Below are positions 1 to 7,436 of a stretch of 9,607 nt of DNA, piece after piece. The stretch is from Bifidobacteriaceae bacterium (GTDB lineage Bacteria; Actinomycetota; Actinomycetes; Actinomycetales; WQXJ01). The stretch is taken from contig JAISCU010000184.1 in assembly GCA_031265345.1 (NCBI GenBank), forward strand, positions 1 to 9,607, in the 5' to 3' direction. Each line of letters opens with the position of its first letter. Within the stretch, counting starts at the first letter, position 1. The translations under genes and the position numbers were made by a program. A model generated the notes under the pieces. It did no database searches. It was given only the letters and a program-made list of their open reading frames with translations, and was not told the origin of the DNA.

Positions 1-630
1 CGGACCGGCCTGCCCGCCGGGACGGCGGAGCGGGCGCTCCGGTCGGACGCGTTCGGGCCTTTGGCGGCCGCCCTTGGACGCGCGGAGGAGGCGGGGTGGG
101 ACCCGGACGCCGAGTTCCCCCGCCTCGCCGCCGGGTCCCTGGCCGGCGCGGACGACCCGGCATCGGTGCTGCACCGCCGGCTCACCCTGGTCGCTGACCG
201 GTTGGAGGCCCGCCCGACCCGCCGGGCGGCAGCCCGGCTGCTCGGCATGTTCCCGGAGGTGACCGGCCCGGTCAGCCCCGCCATGCGGGAAGCCCTCGAC
301 CAGCGCAGTACGGCGCTGAAGGCGCGCGCCGCCGAGATGCTCCGCCGCGCCGCCGCCAGTCGGGAGCCTTGGCTGGCGGCCCTCGGGCCCAGGCCCCGCG
401 ACCAGCGGCTCGCGCGCCGCTGGGACCGCGCCGCACTCGCCGCCGCCGCCTACCGCGACCGGTACGAGGTCACCGGCCCCGAGCCTCTCGGCGTGCCCGC
501 GACCGTGGCCCAAATCCGCGACGCCGCCAAGGTGCGGGCGCTCATCGAGCAAACCCGGCCTGCACCCGCCCCAACGACTGCGGTTCTATCCCCAACCGCG
601 AGACGCCACCAGGAGGGGCCCGCCATTTGA
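1..630 (+). CDS. MobF/TraA-like conjugative relaxase, C-terminal part (5' end outside window)
   Basis: The frame is open from the first base to a TGA at 628-630, so about 209 residues are visible and the gene starts upstream. A TTG at 61 could be read as a start, but nothing marks it as one. The segment is Ala/Arg-rich and probably helical. It has the tail usual in large actinobacterial MobF relaxase-helicases: a W-L-A-A-L-G-P-R-P motif (364-396), then a W-D-R-A...Y-R-D-R-Y block (421-462) and a final R-D-A-A-K-V-R-A-L-I stretch (517-546). In such proteins the N-terminal relaxase and the central helicase domain nick and unwind DNA for conjugation; this tail has no known catalytic role. None of the catalytic His or Tyr residues or helicase motifs are in view, so the call rests on tail resemblance. 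A broken second copy of this tail lies at 4801-5065. The whole gene may be intact or truncated further left. Confidence 0.62.
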   Translation, partial: RTGLPAGTAERALRSDAFGPLAAALGRAEEAGWDPDAEFPRLAAGSLAGADDPASVLHRRLTLVADRLEARPTRRAAARLLGMFPEVTGPVSPAMREALDQRSTALKARAAEMLRRAAASREPWLAALGPRPRDQRLARRWDRAALAAAAYRDRYEVTGPEPLGVPATVAQIRDAAKVRALIEQTRPAPAPTTAVLSPTARRHQEGPAI

Positions 631-632
631 CC

Positions 633-644
633 GGCTGACCAGCC
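633..644 (+). terminator. Small hairpin just after the relaxase stop
   Basis: GGCTGACCAGCC is a perfect inverted repeat (5-bp arms, 2-nt centre) starting 3 bases after the relaxase stop codon. It is followed by a modestly T-containing TGCTTGT. It is short, so it may be only a weak terminator, but it lies where convergent relaxase and gajB transcription would need to stop. Nothing else recognisable occurs in the 93-bp gap to gajB. Confidence 0.3.
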
Positions 645-723
645 TGCTTGTCGCGGCCCCATCGCTTCTACAGCGCCGAATGGTTCAGGCACTGCCTCGG
701 CGAGCCTGGCACGGGTCAGCGAC

Positions 724-2490
724 TCAAGCCCGGGGCACCATCTCGAACGGCACTCCGTCGCGCTCAAGGATGCGAATCAGCTGACCTTCGCGCTTCGGGC
801 CCACAACTAAGACGACGAGCTTCTTGGCGCGGCTGGCGCCCACGTAAAGCACCCTGCGCTGCTCGGTGTTGGCGCCGCTCTCCCAGTCGTCAAGCACGTG
901 CGTGTCGCCCTGCGCGCGCGTCGGCAGCGCGAGGATCACCGCGTCGAACTCAGCGCCTTTGACAGCGTGCACATGGGTGCACGCGACTCGGTTGGCGTCC
1001 GTGGTAGCTGCCGCATCCGCGAGGGTCGGCGCCCAGCGCTTCCAAACGTCCTCGCGTAGCGGGAGGCTGCTCCCGAGGCGGCCCGGCGGGTCTATGCCCG
1101 CGAGCGCCAACAGGTTCTTGACCGCGTCGACGGCGGCGCCGCGGCACGCGCTGCCGTCGGACCAGCCTCCCGACTCGGCCAACAGCTTGCCGACAACCAT
1201 TCTGACCTGGTCGGCTGACAGGCCAAGGGCGTCAAGCTGGTCGTCACGGGTCTGCGGTCCGCGTCCCGATGATCCGAGCAGGTCAAGCAGGACGCCTTCG
1301 ATGCGGCGGATCGCTCTTAGCCGTTGACGTGCGTCGGCGGTCCCGCGAAGGACTGCAAGGCTTGCCAGTAGACCTTCCATCCGTGATCCGCCCTTTTCAG
1401 ACACGTTCCCCTGCCGAGACAGCGCGCGGGCGTCGGATCGCTTGTGGGCGACAATCCTCGTGTCGGCCACCCCTATGCCTGCGGCGTGCACCGCCGCGGC
1501 GGCGGCGTCGCCGGCTTTCGCACCGGTTCCCACCACGATCCGGACTGCCGCGGCTCCTCCTTCGTGTCCAGGGTCGGGATCAATCCCGCAGGTTCCCGCT
1601 GCGCGGAGGCTGCTGGCGAGCGAACAGATCGCAGGCGCTGAGCGGTAGCAAGTGGTCAGCGCTGCTATCGAGTCTTGGGGCAGCTTGGCCCGGAACTGGT
1701 TGTAGGTGGTGGGTGTGGCGCGGCGGAACTCGTATATCGCCTGGTCGGGGTCCGCGACGGCTACCACGTTGATTCCAGCGCCGGTCAGCATGCCGAGCAG
1801 TTCGTGTTCGAGGTTGTCGCAGTCTTGGAACTCGTCCACGATCACTTCCCCGAATCGGGTCGCCAGGCGGCCCAGGAACGAGGACTGCGGATCAGACAGG
1901 ACGGCAAGGGCCTGTTCTCGCGCTGAGTCCGTGTCGTAAAGGTGGGCGCCGAGCAAGACGCGGACCTGCTCGCTCGCCATCTCGTTCAACGCGTTCCGGG
2001 TCCAGAGCGTCAGGTTCCCCCATGCGATGCTTTCTGTGCGTCTCAGCCTGGACTCGTCCAGTTGCCGGTCCCCGTCCTGGTTCTGGGAGAAGCGGGTCAG
2101 CGGAAAACCTGCGCCGCCTCCATCCGGGCGCACCCTGGACAGGTGATCGGGCAGGTCGTCCCAGGACTGGACGTACCGGGGGCTGCAGTCCGCCGTCTGG
2201 CACACGTACGGCGTCACGACGTACCGGTGGAAGAACTGGTCGAATGTTCCGACGAAATTGGGCGCCTCGACCAGCCGAGGGGCGGATGCGAGCCGCGACC
2301 TGGCGGCGTCGACGGCTGCGTTCGTGAACGAGAGAAGAGCGGCGGCTTTGGGCCCTTGGGCTGCCTGCGCGAAACGCGCGACCACTGTCCTGGTCTTGCC
2401 GGACCCGGGCCCCGCCTCGACCAGACGCACCCGCCCCTCAAGAGCGGCCTTCTGGCCAGGGCTCAGCGTCGCGGCCGCTTCCATTTTCAC
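724..2490 (-). CDS. gajB: Gabija protein GajB, UvrD/Rep-like superfamily 1A helicase
   Basis: 588 aa with a full set of UvrD-family motifs: a Q-motif glutamine at residue 13, Walker A AGPGSGKT at 26-33, motif Ia LSFTNAAVD at 53-61, Walker B IVDEFQD at 217-223, motif III VADPDQAIYEFR at 245-256, motif IV TTCYRS at 279-284, motif V HAVKGAEFD at 508-516, and motif VI RRVLYVGASRA at 545-555. All catalytic residues look intact. In Gabija, GajB is known to bind GajA and to sense or process nucleic acid ends through its helicase/ATPase activity. This protein is longer than the characterised Bacillus GajB (about 494 aa), with extra length between motifs IV and V. The GTG start at 2490 overlaps the gajA stop as GTGA, which suggests translational coupling; no good ribosome site precedes it. 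An ATG two codons later is an alternative start. A solitary UvrD-like helicase is less likely given the partner gene. Confidence 0.88.
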   Translation of the reverse strand: MKMEAAATLSPGQKAALEGRVRLVEAGPGSGKTRTVVARFAQAAQGPKAAALLSFTNAAVDAARSRLASAPRLVEAPNFVGTFDQFFHRYVVTPYVCQTADCSPRYVQSWDDLPDHLSRVRPDGGGAGFPLTRFSQNQDGDRQLDESRLRRTESIAWGNLTLWTRNALNEMASEQVRVLLGAHLYDTDSAREQALAVLSDPQSSFLGRLATRFGEVIVDEFQDCDNLEHELLGMLTGAGINVVAVADPDQAIYEFRRATPTTYNQFRAKLPQDSIAALTTCYRSAPAICSLASSLRAAGTCGIDPDPGHEGGAAAVRIVVGTGAKAGDAAAAAVHAAGIGVADTRIVAHKRSDARALSRQGNVSEKGGSRMEGLLASLAVLRGTADARQRLRAIRRIEGVLLDLLGSSGRGPQTRDDQLDALGLSADQVRMVVGKLLAESGGWSDGSACRGAAVDAVKNLLALAGIDPPGRLGSSLPLREDVWKRWAPTLADAAATTDANRVACTHVHAVKGAEFDAVILALPTRAQGDTHVLDDWESGANTEQRRVLYVGASRAKKLVVLVVGPKREGQLIRILERDGVPFEMVPRA

Positions 2491-4331
2491 TGGGCCAGTT
2501 CGTCGTTGCGGGCAACATAGTCGATGGCCTCGCGCAGGTACTTCGGCACCGCGAACTCGGCTTGCCTGTCTGCGACGGCCTCCGCGACGACATGCGCGAA
2601 CTCTCCTTTTGAGATGGCAAGGCTCGGCTCCGCTGCGCTGGGCCGATGGCCTATGACGGCGGCGAACAGCCTCGCTCTCTCGTCTTCACCAGTCAGTCCG
2701 GCGGCGGCCCCGCTGACCTTCTCCCAACTCTCTCTTGAGCGCGGGTGCTGCACGAGGTAGGCCTCCTTGAGGATGGGCTCGTTCTGCGGCGAACGGAACA
2801 GTTCCGCCTCAAGGGTTGTGGGGGCGACAACGACTTTGAGGCGTCCGGCGGCAACGTCGTATGGGAACAGGTTTTCGTAGCGCTTCCTGCGCTCGAATCC
2901 CGCGTCATCCCGGTCGCCGTCGGTGATCACGACGACGCGGTCGACGCGGGGTCGCGCCCCGTCAAGCAGAAGATGCAGGTACGGTTCGAAGTCCACGCCC
3001 TCCACTGCGACGACGGACGCGCTGGCGAACTGCCGACGTGCTGCCCCAGCTTCATGCTCTCCGGGCGCGGTGCCGGCGGTTCCCGACTCGCCCGCCAGGT
3101 GGTAGTCGGCCAGCGCTGGCAGAAGCAGAAGCTCGGCGATTCCCTCGACCAGAACCACATCGCGGGCGAACAGGAGGTTGGCTCTGGTCGCGTTGAGGTA
3201 CCGGTCGATCGCCCGCACCTTGGCGGGCTCCAGGTCGAGCGCGCCAAGAGCGGCGGCTTGGCAACACCAAGAGTCTCGCTCCTGGCAGCGCGACACCACG
3301 ACGACGTTCCTGATCGACACGGTGCTGGCCAGCACCGGGGAGTGGGTGGTCAAGACGACCTGGATGCGGCCCGCGGGTTCCAGTTCCCCGGTTGGCTTGC
3401 TGCTCTCTTGGGCTTGCCGGAGCAGGAAATCCAGCAGCACGAGCTGCAGTTGGGGGTGGAGGTGGGCTTCGGGCTCCTCCACGAGCAGCAAGGTAAGGTC
3501 GTTTTCCCTGGCCTTGGCGAGTTGGAGCGTGAGCATCGCGATGTACAGGAGATTGGCGTATCCAAGCCCGGTCGAGGCGATGTCCCCGACTTGTATGCCG
3601 CGCTCCGTCAGGTGTATCCGGAGCATCCGGGCGATTCCCCGCAGGTCGACCCGCTTCTGAGCGAGGTCAACCCCGTGGGCGCGGGTGGGCGGCATCGTCT
3701 GGCGGAAGAAGCCGTCTATCGTCTCGCGGGTTCGCTCGGCTGCGCCGTGCTCGGCCACGGCCTTCAACGCCTGGTTCGCCGCGCCGACGAAATCGTCCTC
3801 GTCGAGGCCGTCGTCCGCCAGCACAATCCGCATCACTTCGTAAAGCTGAGCCTGGTCTGCGCCGTCAAGGTCGCGGACCGCGTCGCGCAGAGGCGGGAGG
3901 TACACGTGCGCGATCCTTTGGCGCAGCGCAGGCTCGGGATCGTCGGCCCTCAAGTCTCCCACCGTCCTCGTGGCGATGCTGCGCCTGGGCGTGCCAGGAG
4001 AGGTCGCGAACGCCGTCGTGAACACCAGGTCCTCGTGGCTGTCCAACAGTTCCGCCATGTAAACGGCCTTCTCCAGTTCGGACAGGCCTCCGTACCTCGC
4101 GCTGATCTCGACCGGGGCGCCCGGGTCGGCACCGTTGGTCAAGTCCTTTGTCGCGTCGAACCACGCGGCTTGACGGGGCGTGGCGGCGAAGGTTGCCAGG
4201 CTGAGCGCGTCGATGATCGCGCTCTTGCCCGCCGCGTTCTCTCCCACGAGCACTGTCAGGTCCGGCGCGAACTCCACCGTCGTGTCTTGGCACGCCCGGA
4301 AGTTCTTCAGGTGCAGCGAACTCAGTTCCAC
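2487..4331 (-). CDS. gajA: Gabija protein GajA, OLD-family ATPase/TOPRIM endonuclease
   Basis: 614 aa. The N-terminal ABC/SMC-like ATPase has Walker A GENAAGKS at residues 30-37, a signature-like STGLGYAN at 253-260, Walker B LLLVEEPEAHLH at 281-292, and the H-loop TTHS at 328-331. A TOPRIM nuclease domain follows: LVEG at 394-397 with catalytic-type Glu396, ITDGD at 469-473 with Asp471 and Asp473, a T-L-E-A-E-L-F motif at 506-512, and SKGEFA at 574-579 with the conserved class 2 OLD lysine (Lys575). In Gabija the GajA tetramer is a site-specific nickase that nucleotides inhibit and that is activated when phage replication depletes NTP. The UvrD-like helicase gene directly downstream makes this a class 2 OLD/GajA, not a stand-alone OLD protein. 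The GTG start is supported by GGAGG six bases upstream. No key residue appears lost. The length is close to the family's (about 580 aa). Confidence 0.9.
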   Translation of the reverse strand: MELSSLHLKNFRACQDTTVEFAPDLTVLVGENAAGKSAIIDALSLATFAATPRQAAWFDATKDLTNGADPGAPVEISARYGGLSELEKAVYMAELLDSHEDLVFTTAFATSPGTPRRSIATRTVGDLRADDPEPALRQRIAHVYLPPLRDAVRDLDGADQAQLYEVMRIVLADDGLDEDDFVGAANQALKAVAEHGAAERTRETIDGFFRQTMPPTRAHGVDLAQKRVDLRGIARMLRIHLTERGIQVGDIASTGLGYANLLYIAMLTLQLAKARENDLTLLLVEEPEAHLHPQLQLVLLDFLLRQAQESSKPTGELEPAGRIQVVLTTHSPVLASTVSIRNVVVVSRCQERDSWCCQAAALGALDLEPAKVRAIDRYLNATRANLLFARDVVLVEGIAELLLLPALADYHLAGESGTAGTAPGEHEAGAARRQFASASVVAVEGVDFEPYLHLLLDGARPRVDRVVVITDGDRDDAGFERRKRYENLFPYDVAAGRLKVVVAPTTLEAELFRSPQNEPILKEAYLVQHPRSRESWEKVSGAAAGLTGEDERARLFAAVIGHRPSAAEPSLAISKGEFAHVVAEAVADRQAEFAVPKYLREAIDYVARNDELAQ

Positions 4332-4337
4332 AAGGGG

Positions 4338-4342
4338 CCTCC
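4338..4342 (-). promoter_or_regulatory. Ribosome binding site of gajA
   Basis: On the minus strand GGAGG stands 6 bases before the GTG at 4331. This strong site fixes the gajA start and shows that gajA is the first translated gene of the operon. Confidence 0.75.
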
Positions 4343-4586
4343 GGCCGGTCTGGGCTTTGCGCGGGCGCGCCCCCCGGGAGCCAAAGTCGAATGGCTGCGA
4401 ACCCGCCTTAGCTCCTCGATGCTATCCCCATCACGCGACACCCGGCCTGCAAACGCGGCCTCCGCGCCGACCAGATGGCCGTGGAGGCGCCACGCGGTCG
4501 CCTCGGCGCCTGGGCGAGATCCGTCGCAGTGAACCGCGGCCGCCGCTCGGCGGCGCTGCTCTGCGGAACCGTGCCTCGGGGGGTCG
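4343..4586. other. Leader region between gajA and the decayed methyltransferase
   Basis: About 240 bp without a supportable gene. It must hold the gajA promoter if the operon has its own. I see only a weak TAGCAT -10-like hexamer on the minus strand near 4420 and no convincing -35 at the right spacing. GGGCGCGCCC at 4363-4372 is a 10-bp palindrome of unknown meaning. A hairpin at 4539-4554 is listed separately. Confidence 0.4.
4539..4554 (-). terminator. Hairpin downstream of the decayed methyltransferase
   Basis: GCCGCCG-CT-CGGCGGC is a perfect 7-bp stem. It begins 32 bases beyond the decayed methyltransferase stop codon, in its reading direction, and upstream of gajA. There is no T-tract, as is common for actinobacterial terminators. 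It may insulate gajA from transcription arriving from the right. In GC-rich DNA such palindromes can also arise by chance. Confidence 0.35.
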
Positions 4587-4791
4587 TCAGATCATCGGGC
4601 GAGTCTCGCTTGCGACGCGCAGCCGGACGCGGACGAGCTCCTGGTTGCCGGGATCGAGTTCAATTCCGGCGCTAATCATTCCGAGTTCGCGGGCGGCTTC
4701 CAGCGTGGTCCCGGTGCATGCGGAGCGCCTGCTGTGCCCACGCCCTGGTCCACGCCCGGAACCCTTCCAGGGTGCCGCCGTGCCCGTGCAG
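4587..4791 (-). pseudogene. Decayed DNA methyltransferase, internally deleted and frameshifted
   Basis: Two blocks match the intact methyltransferase gene at 8333-9448. 4587-4722 aligns without gaps to 8333-8468 (about 70% identical bases by hand count, 41 differences in 136). It encodes GTTLEAARELG and the final residues up to the same R-P-M-x-stop ending. 4726-4791 aligns to 9137-9202 (5 differences in 66, about 92%) and encodes GHGGTLEGFRAWTRAW. The stretch between (about 668 bp in the intact gene, residues 105-327) is missing, the two blocks lie in different frames, and everything before residue 83, including the DPPY catalytic motif, is absent. It cannot make an active enzyme. Only three bases (4723-4725) separate the blocks, next to GCG, which also occurs at both corresponding ends of the intact gene, as expected of a short-homology deletion. 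A broken relaxase copy starts 10 bases away, reading outward on the other strand. Confidence 0.85.
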
Positions 4792-4800
4792 ATCGCGTCG

Positions 4801-5221
4801 TCTGACCGGTTCGGCGCGCTGCGCGCGGAACTCTGGCACGCGGGTGCCACGGGCCACGACATGGCGTGCCCCCGGCCCAGAATCGCCGCCCCCAGGCCTC
4901 TCGAAGACGATGGCGACCCGGCCGGCCGACCCCCGAGCCCAAGCTCTGGCCGCCGCCGCAGACCGCGACCGCCGCCAAATGGCCGACATCGCCCTGCTCG
5001 ACGCGCCCGCCACCGCCGCCCCAAAGCGAGACGCCGCCCGAATCCACGCTCTGCTCATTCAGACGGGTCAAGCTCGGGCCGAACAGTCTGGCAACACAGT
5101 CCTGTCCACGCCTCCGACCGGCACCTCGCCAGCTGTGAGCATTTCGGCTCCGCTCCGAACCCGACCGACAAGCCCCGGCCGGACCACAATTGCTCGCTGG
5201 ACCGCGCGGCAGGATCAGTGA
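4801..5221 (+). pseudogene. Decayed relaxase C-terminus, internally deleted and frameshifted
   Basis: Two blocks match the relaxase tail at 1-630. 4801-4890 encodes a 30-residue stretch beginning SDRFGALRAEL. It aligns without gaps to the protein encoded at 43-132 (14 of 30 residues identical by hand count). 4943-5065, in the next frame, encodes ALAAAADRDRRQ... through RDAARIHALLIQT and aligns without gaps to 433-555 (about 22 of 41 identical). About 300 bp of the left copy is replaced by 52 bp here, which breaks the frame. The second frame runs on to TGA at 5219-5221 with no further clear similarity. At roughly half identity this is a divergent relative, not a recent duplicate. Its 5' end is lost at the junction with the decayed methyltransferase. 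It is non-functional as a relaxase. Confidence 0.72.
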
Positions 5222-5433
5222 TGTTCATCACAGAAGGGCGCGGCTCCGATGGCTGCCTCCGGCGGCCACAGGGGGGTGTCATGCAAGGTCAGCGCGCCTT
5301 GTTGCGTTGTCGCGCGAGCCTCAGCCGCCTTCAGGGCGTCAGCCGTCCGAATTGACAGCGTCTTCGGCGTCTGATTGCGTGTCAATTGGCAGGCGGCTCG
5401 ACAAGGATTCCGCCGGGGCCGTCAACCCGAACC
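5222..5433. other. Upstream region of the secreted-protein gene
   Basis: About 210 bp with no supportable gene. The frame of the downstream gene stays open leftwards to 5190, but that extension has no ribosome site, would bury the signal peptide, and is rejected as coding. The only ordered element I see is the inverted repeat at 5350-5387. Confidence 0.5.
5350..5387. promoter_or_regulatory. AATTGACA inverted repeat with a consensus -35 hexamer
   Basis: AATTGACA at 5350-5357 is repeated as its exact reverse complement, TGTCAATT, at 5380-5387, with 22 bases between the arms. Each arm contains TTGACA, the consensus -35 box, so the + strand copy at 5352-5357 could drive the gene starting at 5445. 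The matching -10 position (about 5374-5380, ATTGCGT) is poor. The paired arms could instead be an operator for a dimeric regulator. AT-rich 8-mers in mirrored pairs are unexpected in DNA this GC-rich. The role is inferred. Confidence 0.35.
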
Positions 5434-5439
5434 AGGAGG
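5434..5439 (+). promoter_or_regulatory. Ribosome binding site of the secreted-protein gene
   Basis: AGGAGG stands 5 bases before the GTG at 5445. It decides the start over the many in-frame upstream codons and places a signal peptide at the very N-terminus. Confidence 0.8.
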
Positions 5440-5444
5440 TCGCT

Positions 5445-7427
5445 GTGAATCATTCCCTGTTTGCCCGCTTGATAGCTTGCGGCGCGCTTGCCTCGGTGGC
5501 GTTGGGCGTCAACATCCCGGCAGCGTCGGCTCAGGTCGGTACCGTGTTCGCTACGGACTGCGCTTCGGACTTCGTGGACACGTACTATTCCAACGAACCG
5601 GTTTGCGTCACCGGGGACCTGAACTACGTGGCGCCTGGGGGCTACTTCGCCCGCGCCGACATCTACGTGGCTGCCAACAAGACGTGGAAGGCGGGCGACC
5701 GGGCCAAGGATGTCACTGGTTCGGTGAATCGGTTCCAGGCCCCCTCCGGCACGTTCTACGACGTGTACGCCTGGCTGCCGAACCTCGAACCGGGCAGGTA
5801 CGACATCCTCGTGGATGCCGACTTGAACGGCCGTTTCGACCCGTCCCACGACCTATTGCTCGGGGACGGTCCGGAAGAGGGCATCACCGTGTTGGGGCAG
5901 AGCCTAGCCGGTTACAGCTTCGACTCGGCTGCGATCAAGGCCGAGGCGGCATCTCAGGCGCTGGCGTGGTGGGCCGTCTCCAAGTCGCCGAAACTATTGC
6001 GCAAGATCGTTGACCGACACGCCTTCATCGGCATCAAGCAGAGCGCCGCTGAACTCGGAAAGCGCTTCTCAATCATTGAAAGCGCCGGGCTGAACAAGGT
6101 CTTGAGCGTGGCGGGCGATCATGGCCTCCCTTCTAGTCCGCTGGCTGTACCGGTCTTGCTCGGCGGTAAGGTCATCGAAGACGTGGCCGGCAGCCAGGCG
6201 CAGGGGTTCCAGAACCTGGCAGACGACCCGGCGGACCTTGCGTACGGCGTCCCGGCGGCCCTGGACGTGTCCGCGGTAAACGGACGTTTGGACGCCGAGT
6301 TGGGCGGCGGAGATATCGCTGTGGCCTACCCGTTCGAGACGTTGCCCGCGCAGGCGGCCGCGACCGCCGAGGTGGCGTTGGCGAGGCTGGCGGCCGAGCA
6401 AACGGCTCTGGTAGAGGCTCTCATACACGCCAATGAGCGTTACATGGGGGCCCAACAGGCCAACGACCGCCGCTGGGCGGTGGCACACGCGACATCGATC
6501 AGCGTTTACGCGGGCGAACTGGCGGACAACCAGACGGAGGCCGCCGCCGCGTTGCAGACGCTCCGCGACGAGGCGTCCGGGTTGCCGGGGTCAAGCGAAC
6601 CATTCGACCTTGACATGTGGCAGGACCTGAAAGAGCGGGTCGCCGATGACGGGCTGACTGCGAAAGAGATCGAAGCCTTGGAGTCTGCCGGCTTCTCGGC
6701 CGCAGACGTCGCCTTGGTTATCGAGCAGATCGAAGCTCTTGAACTGCCAGAGGACGGGGCGACACTGCTTGGCGTCTACGACGCCGCCATCGACGCGACA
6801 CTGGAGCTGGAGGCCGTGTTCGGGCAGGCCGCTGACGACGCGGCAGACTTGGCCCAGAGCCTGGTGGCGAACTTCGGGGCGGTGGCGATCCCGCAGGTGT
6901 CGGCTCCTGATGTGCTCGGCGAGGCCGGCTCCCCACTCCAGTTGTCGGCCACGGCGACCGGCGGCCAAGGCGCCTTGACGGTGGAGTGGGACTTCGACTT
7001 GGACGGAGAGTTCGATGACGCGACCGGCGCGGCGGCGTCGTTGACGCCGTCGGGGACCTCGACGCGGCTGGTCGGCGTGCTGGCCACGGACAGCCGAGGG
7101 ATGAGCGGCGTCGCCTATGTGAAGGTCGAGGTGACCGAGGCGACCGGCTCCCCGGAGATATCCTCGGTGTCCCCCGCAGCCGCCCAAGTCGCGGTCACTG
7201 CGGGGGACTCGCAAGCGTTCAGCGTATCGGCGACCGCTTCGGCCGGGCAGACCCTTTCTTGCCAGTGGTACGTGGATGGCGAACTGACCGCGACCACGCA
7301 ACCGAGTTTCACTTTGGAGACGGTCTCGGCGTCCGCTTCGCTGACGACCGTCGCGGTGGTGGTCTCCGATGGTGTGACTGGGCACGCGGAGCGCCACGCC
7401 CGTTGGGTTGTGGCGGCCGCGGTCTAG
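5445..7427 (+). CDS. Secreted protein with PKD-like and Ig-like C-terminal domains, function unknown
   Basis: 660 aa from the GTG with a strong ribosome site. Residues 1-29 form a Sec signal peptide: a short N-region with Arg8, a hydrophobic core from 9 to 23, and an A-S-A cleavage motif before Gln30. Residues 30-150 look beta-rich, with a D-A-D-L-N-G-R-F-D motif at 124-132 that resembles a calcium-binding loop, and two Cys at 39 and 54 that could pair. Residues 155-475 are mostly helical and Ala/Glu-rich. A PKD-like domain follows at about 483-564, with WDFDLDGEFDD at 515-525, then an Ig-like domain at about 570-660 with C606-Q-W. There is no LPXTG motif, lipobox or C-terminal membrane anchor, so it is probably released or loosely held at the surface. 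PKD and Ig folds usually bind proteins or sugars. The membrane-protein gene starts 9 bases downstream, suggesting an operon. I do not recognise the N-terminal two-thirds. Confidence 0.82.
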   Translation: MNHSLFARLIACGALASVALGVNIPAASAQVGTVFATDCASDFVDTYYSNEPVCVTGDLNYVAPGGYFARADIYVAANKTWKAGDRAKDVTGSVNRFQAPSGTFYDVYAWLPNLEPGRYDILVDADLNGRFDPSHDLLLGDGPEEGITVLGQSLAGYSFDSAAIKAEAASQALAWWAVSKSPKLLRKIVDRHAFIGIKQSAAELGKRFSIIESAGLNKVLSVAGDHGLPSSPLAVPVLLGGKVIEDVAGSQAQGFQNLADDPADLAYGVPAALDVSAVNGRLDAELGGGDIAVAYPFETLPAQAAATAEVALARLAAEQTALVEALIHANERYMGAQQANDRRWAVAHATSISVYAGELADNQTEAAAALQTLRDEASGLPGSSEPFDLDMWQDLKERVADDGLTAKEIEALESAGFSAADVALVIEQIEALELPEDGATLLGVYDAAIDATLELEAVFGQAADDAADLAQSLVANFGAVAIPQVSAPDVLGEAGSPLQLSATATGGQGALTVEWDFDLDGEFDDATGAAASLTPSGTSTRLVGVLATDSRGMSGVAYVKVEVTEATGSPEISSVSPAAAQVAVTAGDSQAFSVSATASAGQTLSCQWYVDGELTATTQPSFTLETVSASASLTTVAVVVSDGVTGHAERHARWVVAAAV

Positions 7428-7436
7428 GATCGGCGT

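Noticed and set aside
724..4331. Reading the pair as a solitary OLD nuclease plus a housekeeping UvrD/PcrA helicase
   Set aside because: The 4-bp overlap and the shorter helicase lacking the usual long PcrA architecture (about 700 aa) fit GajA-GajB better.
4363..4372. GGGCGCGCCC palindrome upstream of gajA as an operator
   Set aside because: Short GC palindromes are frequent in DNA of this composition and nothing else supports a binding site.
2745..4532. A 595-codon open frame on the + strand antisense to gajA
   Set aside because: It mirrors gajA codon by codon, shows no domain and is rich in Arg/Val/Gly. Long antisense open frames are expected in GC-rich genes, and gajA has complete motifs.
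4180..5355. A 391-codon + frame crossing the scar region as one gene
   Set aside because: It starts inside gajA antisense and only its stretch at 4801-4890 matches the relaxase. The rest is out of frame with the second relaxase block.
5190..5444. N-terminal extension of the secreted protein by 85 residues
   Set aside because: AGGAGG lies 5 bases before the GTG at 5445, which is followed at once by a signal peptide. The extension has no ribosome site and would block secretion.
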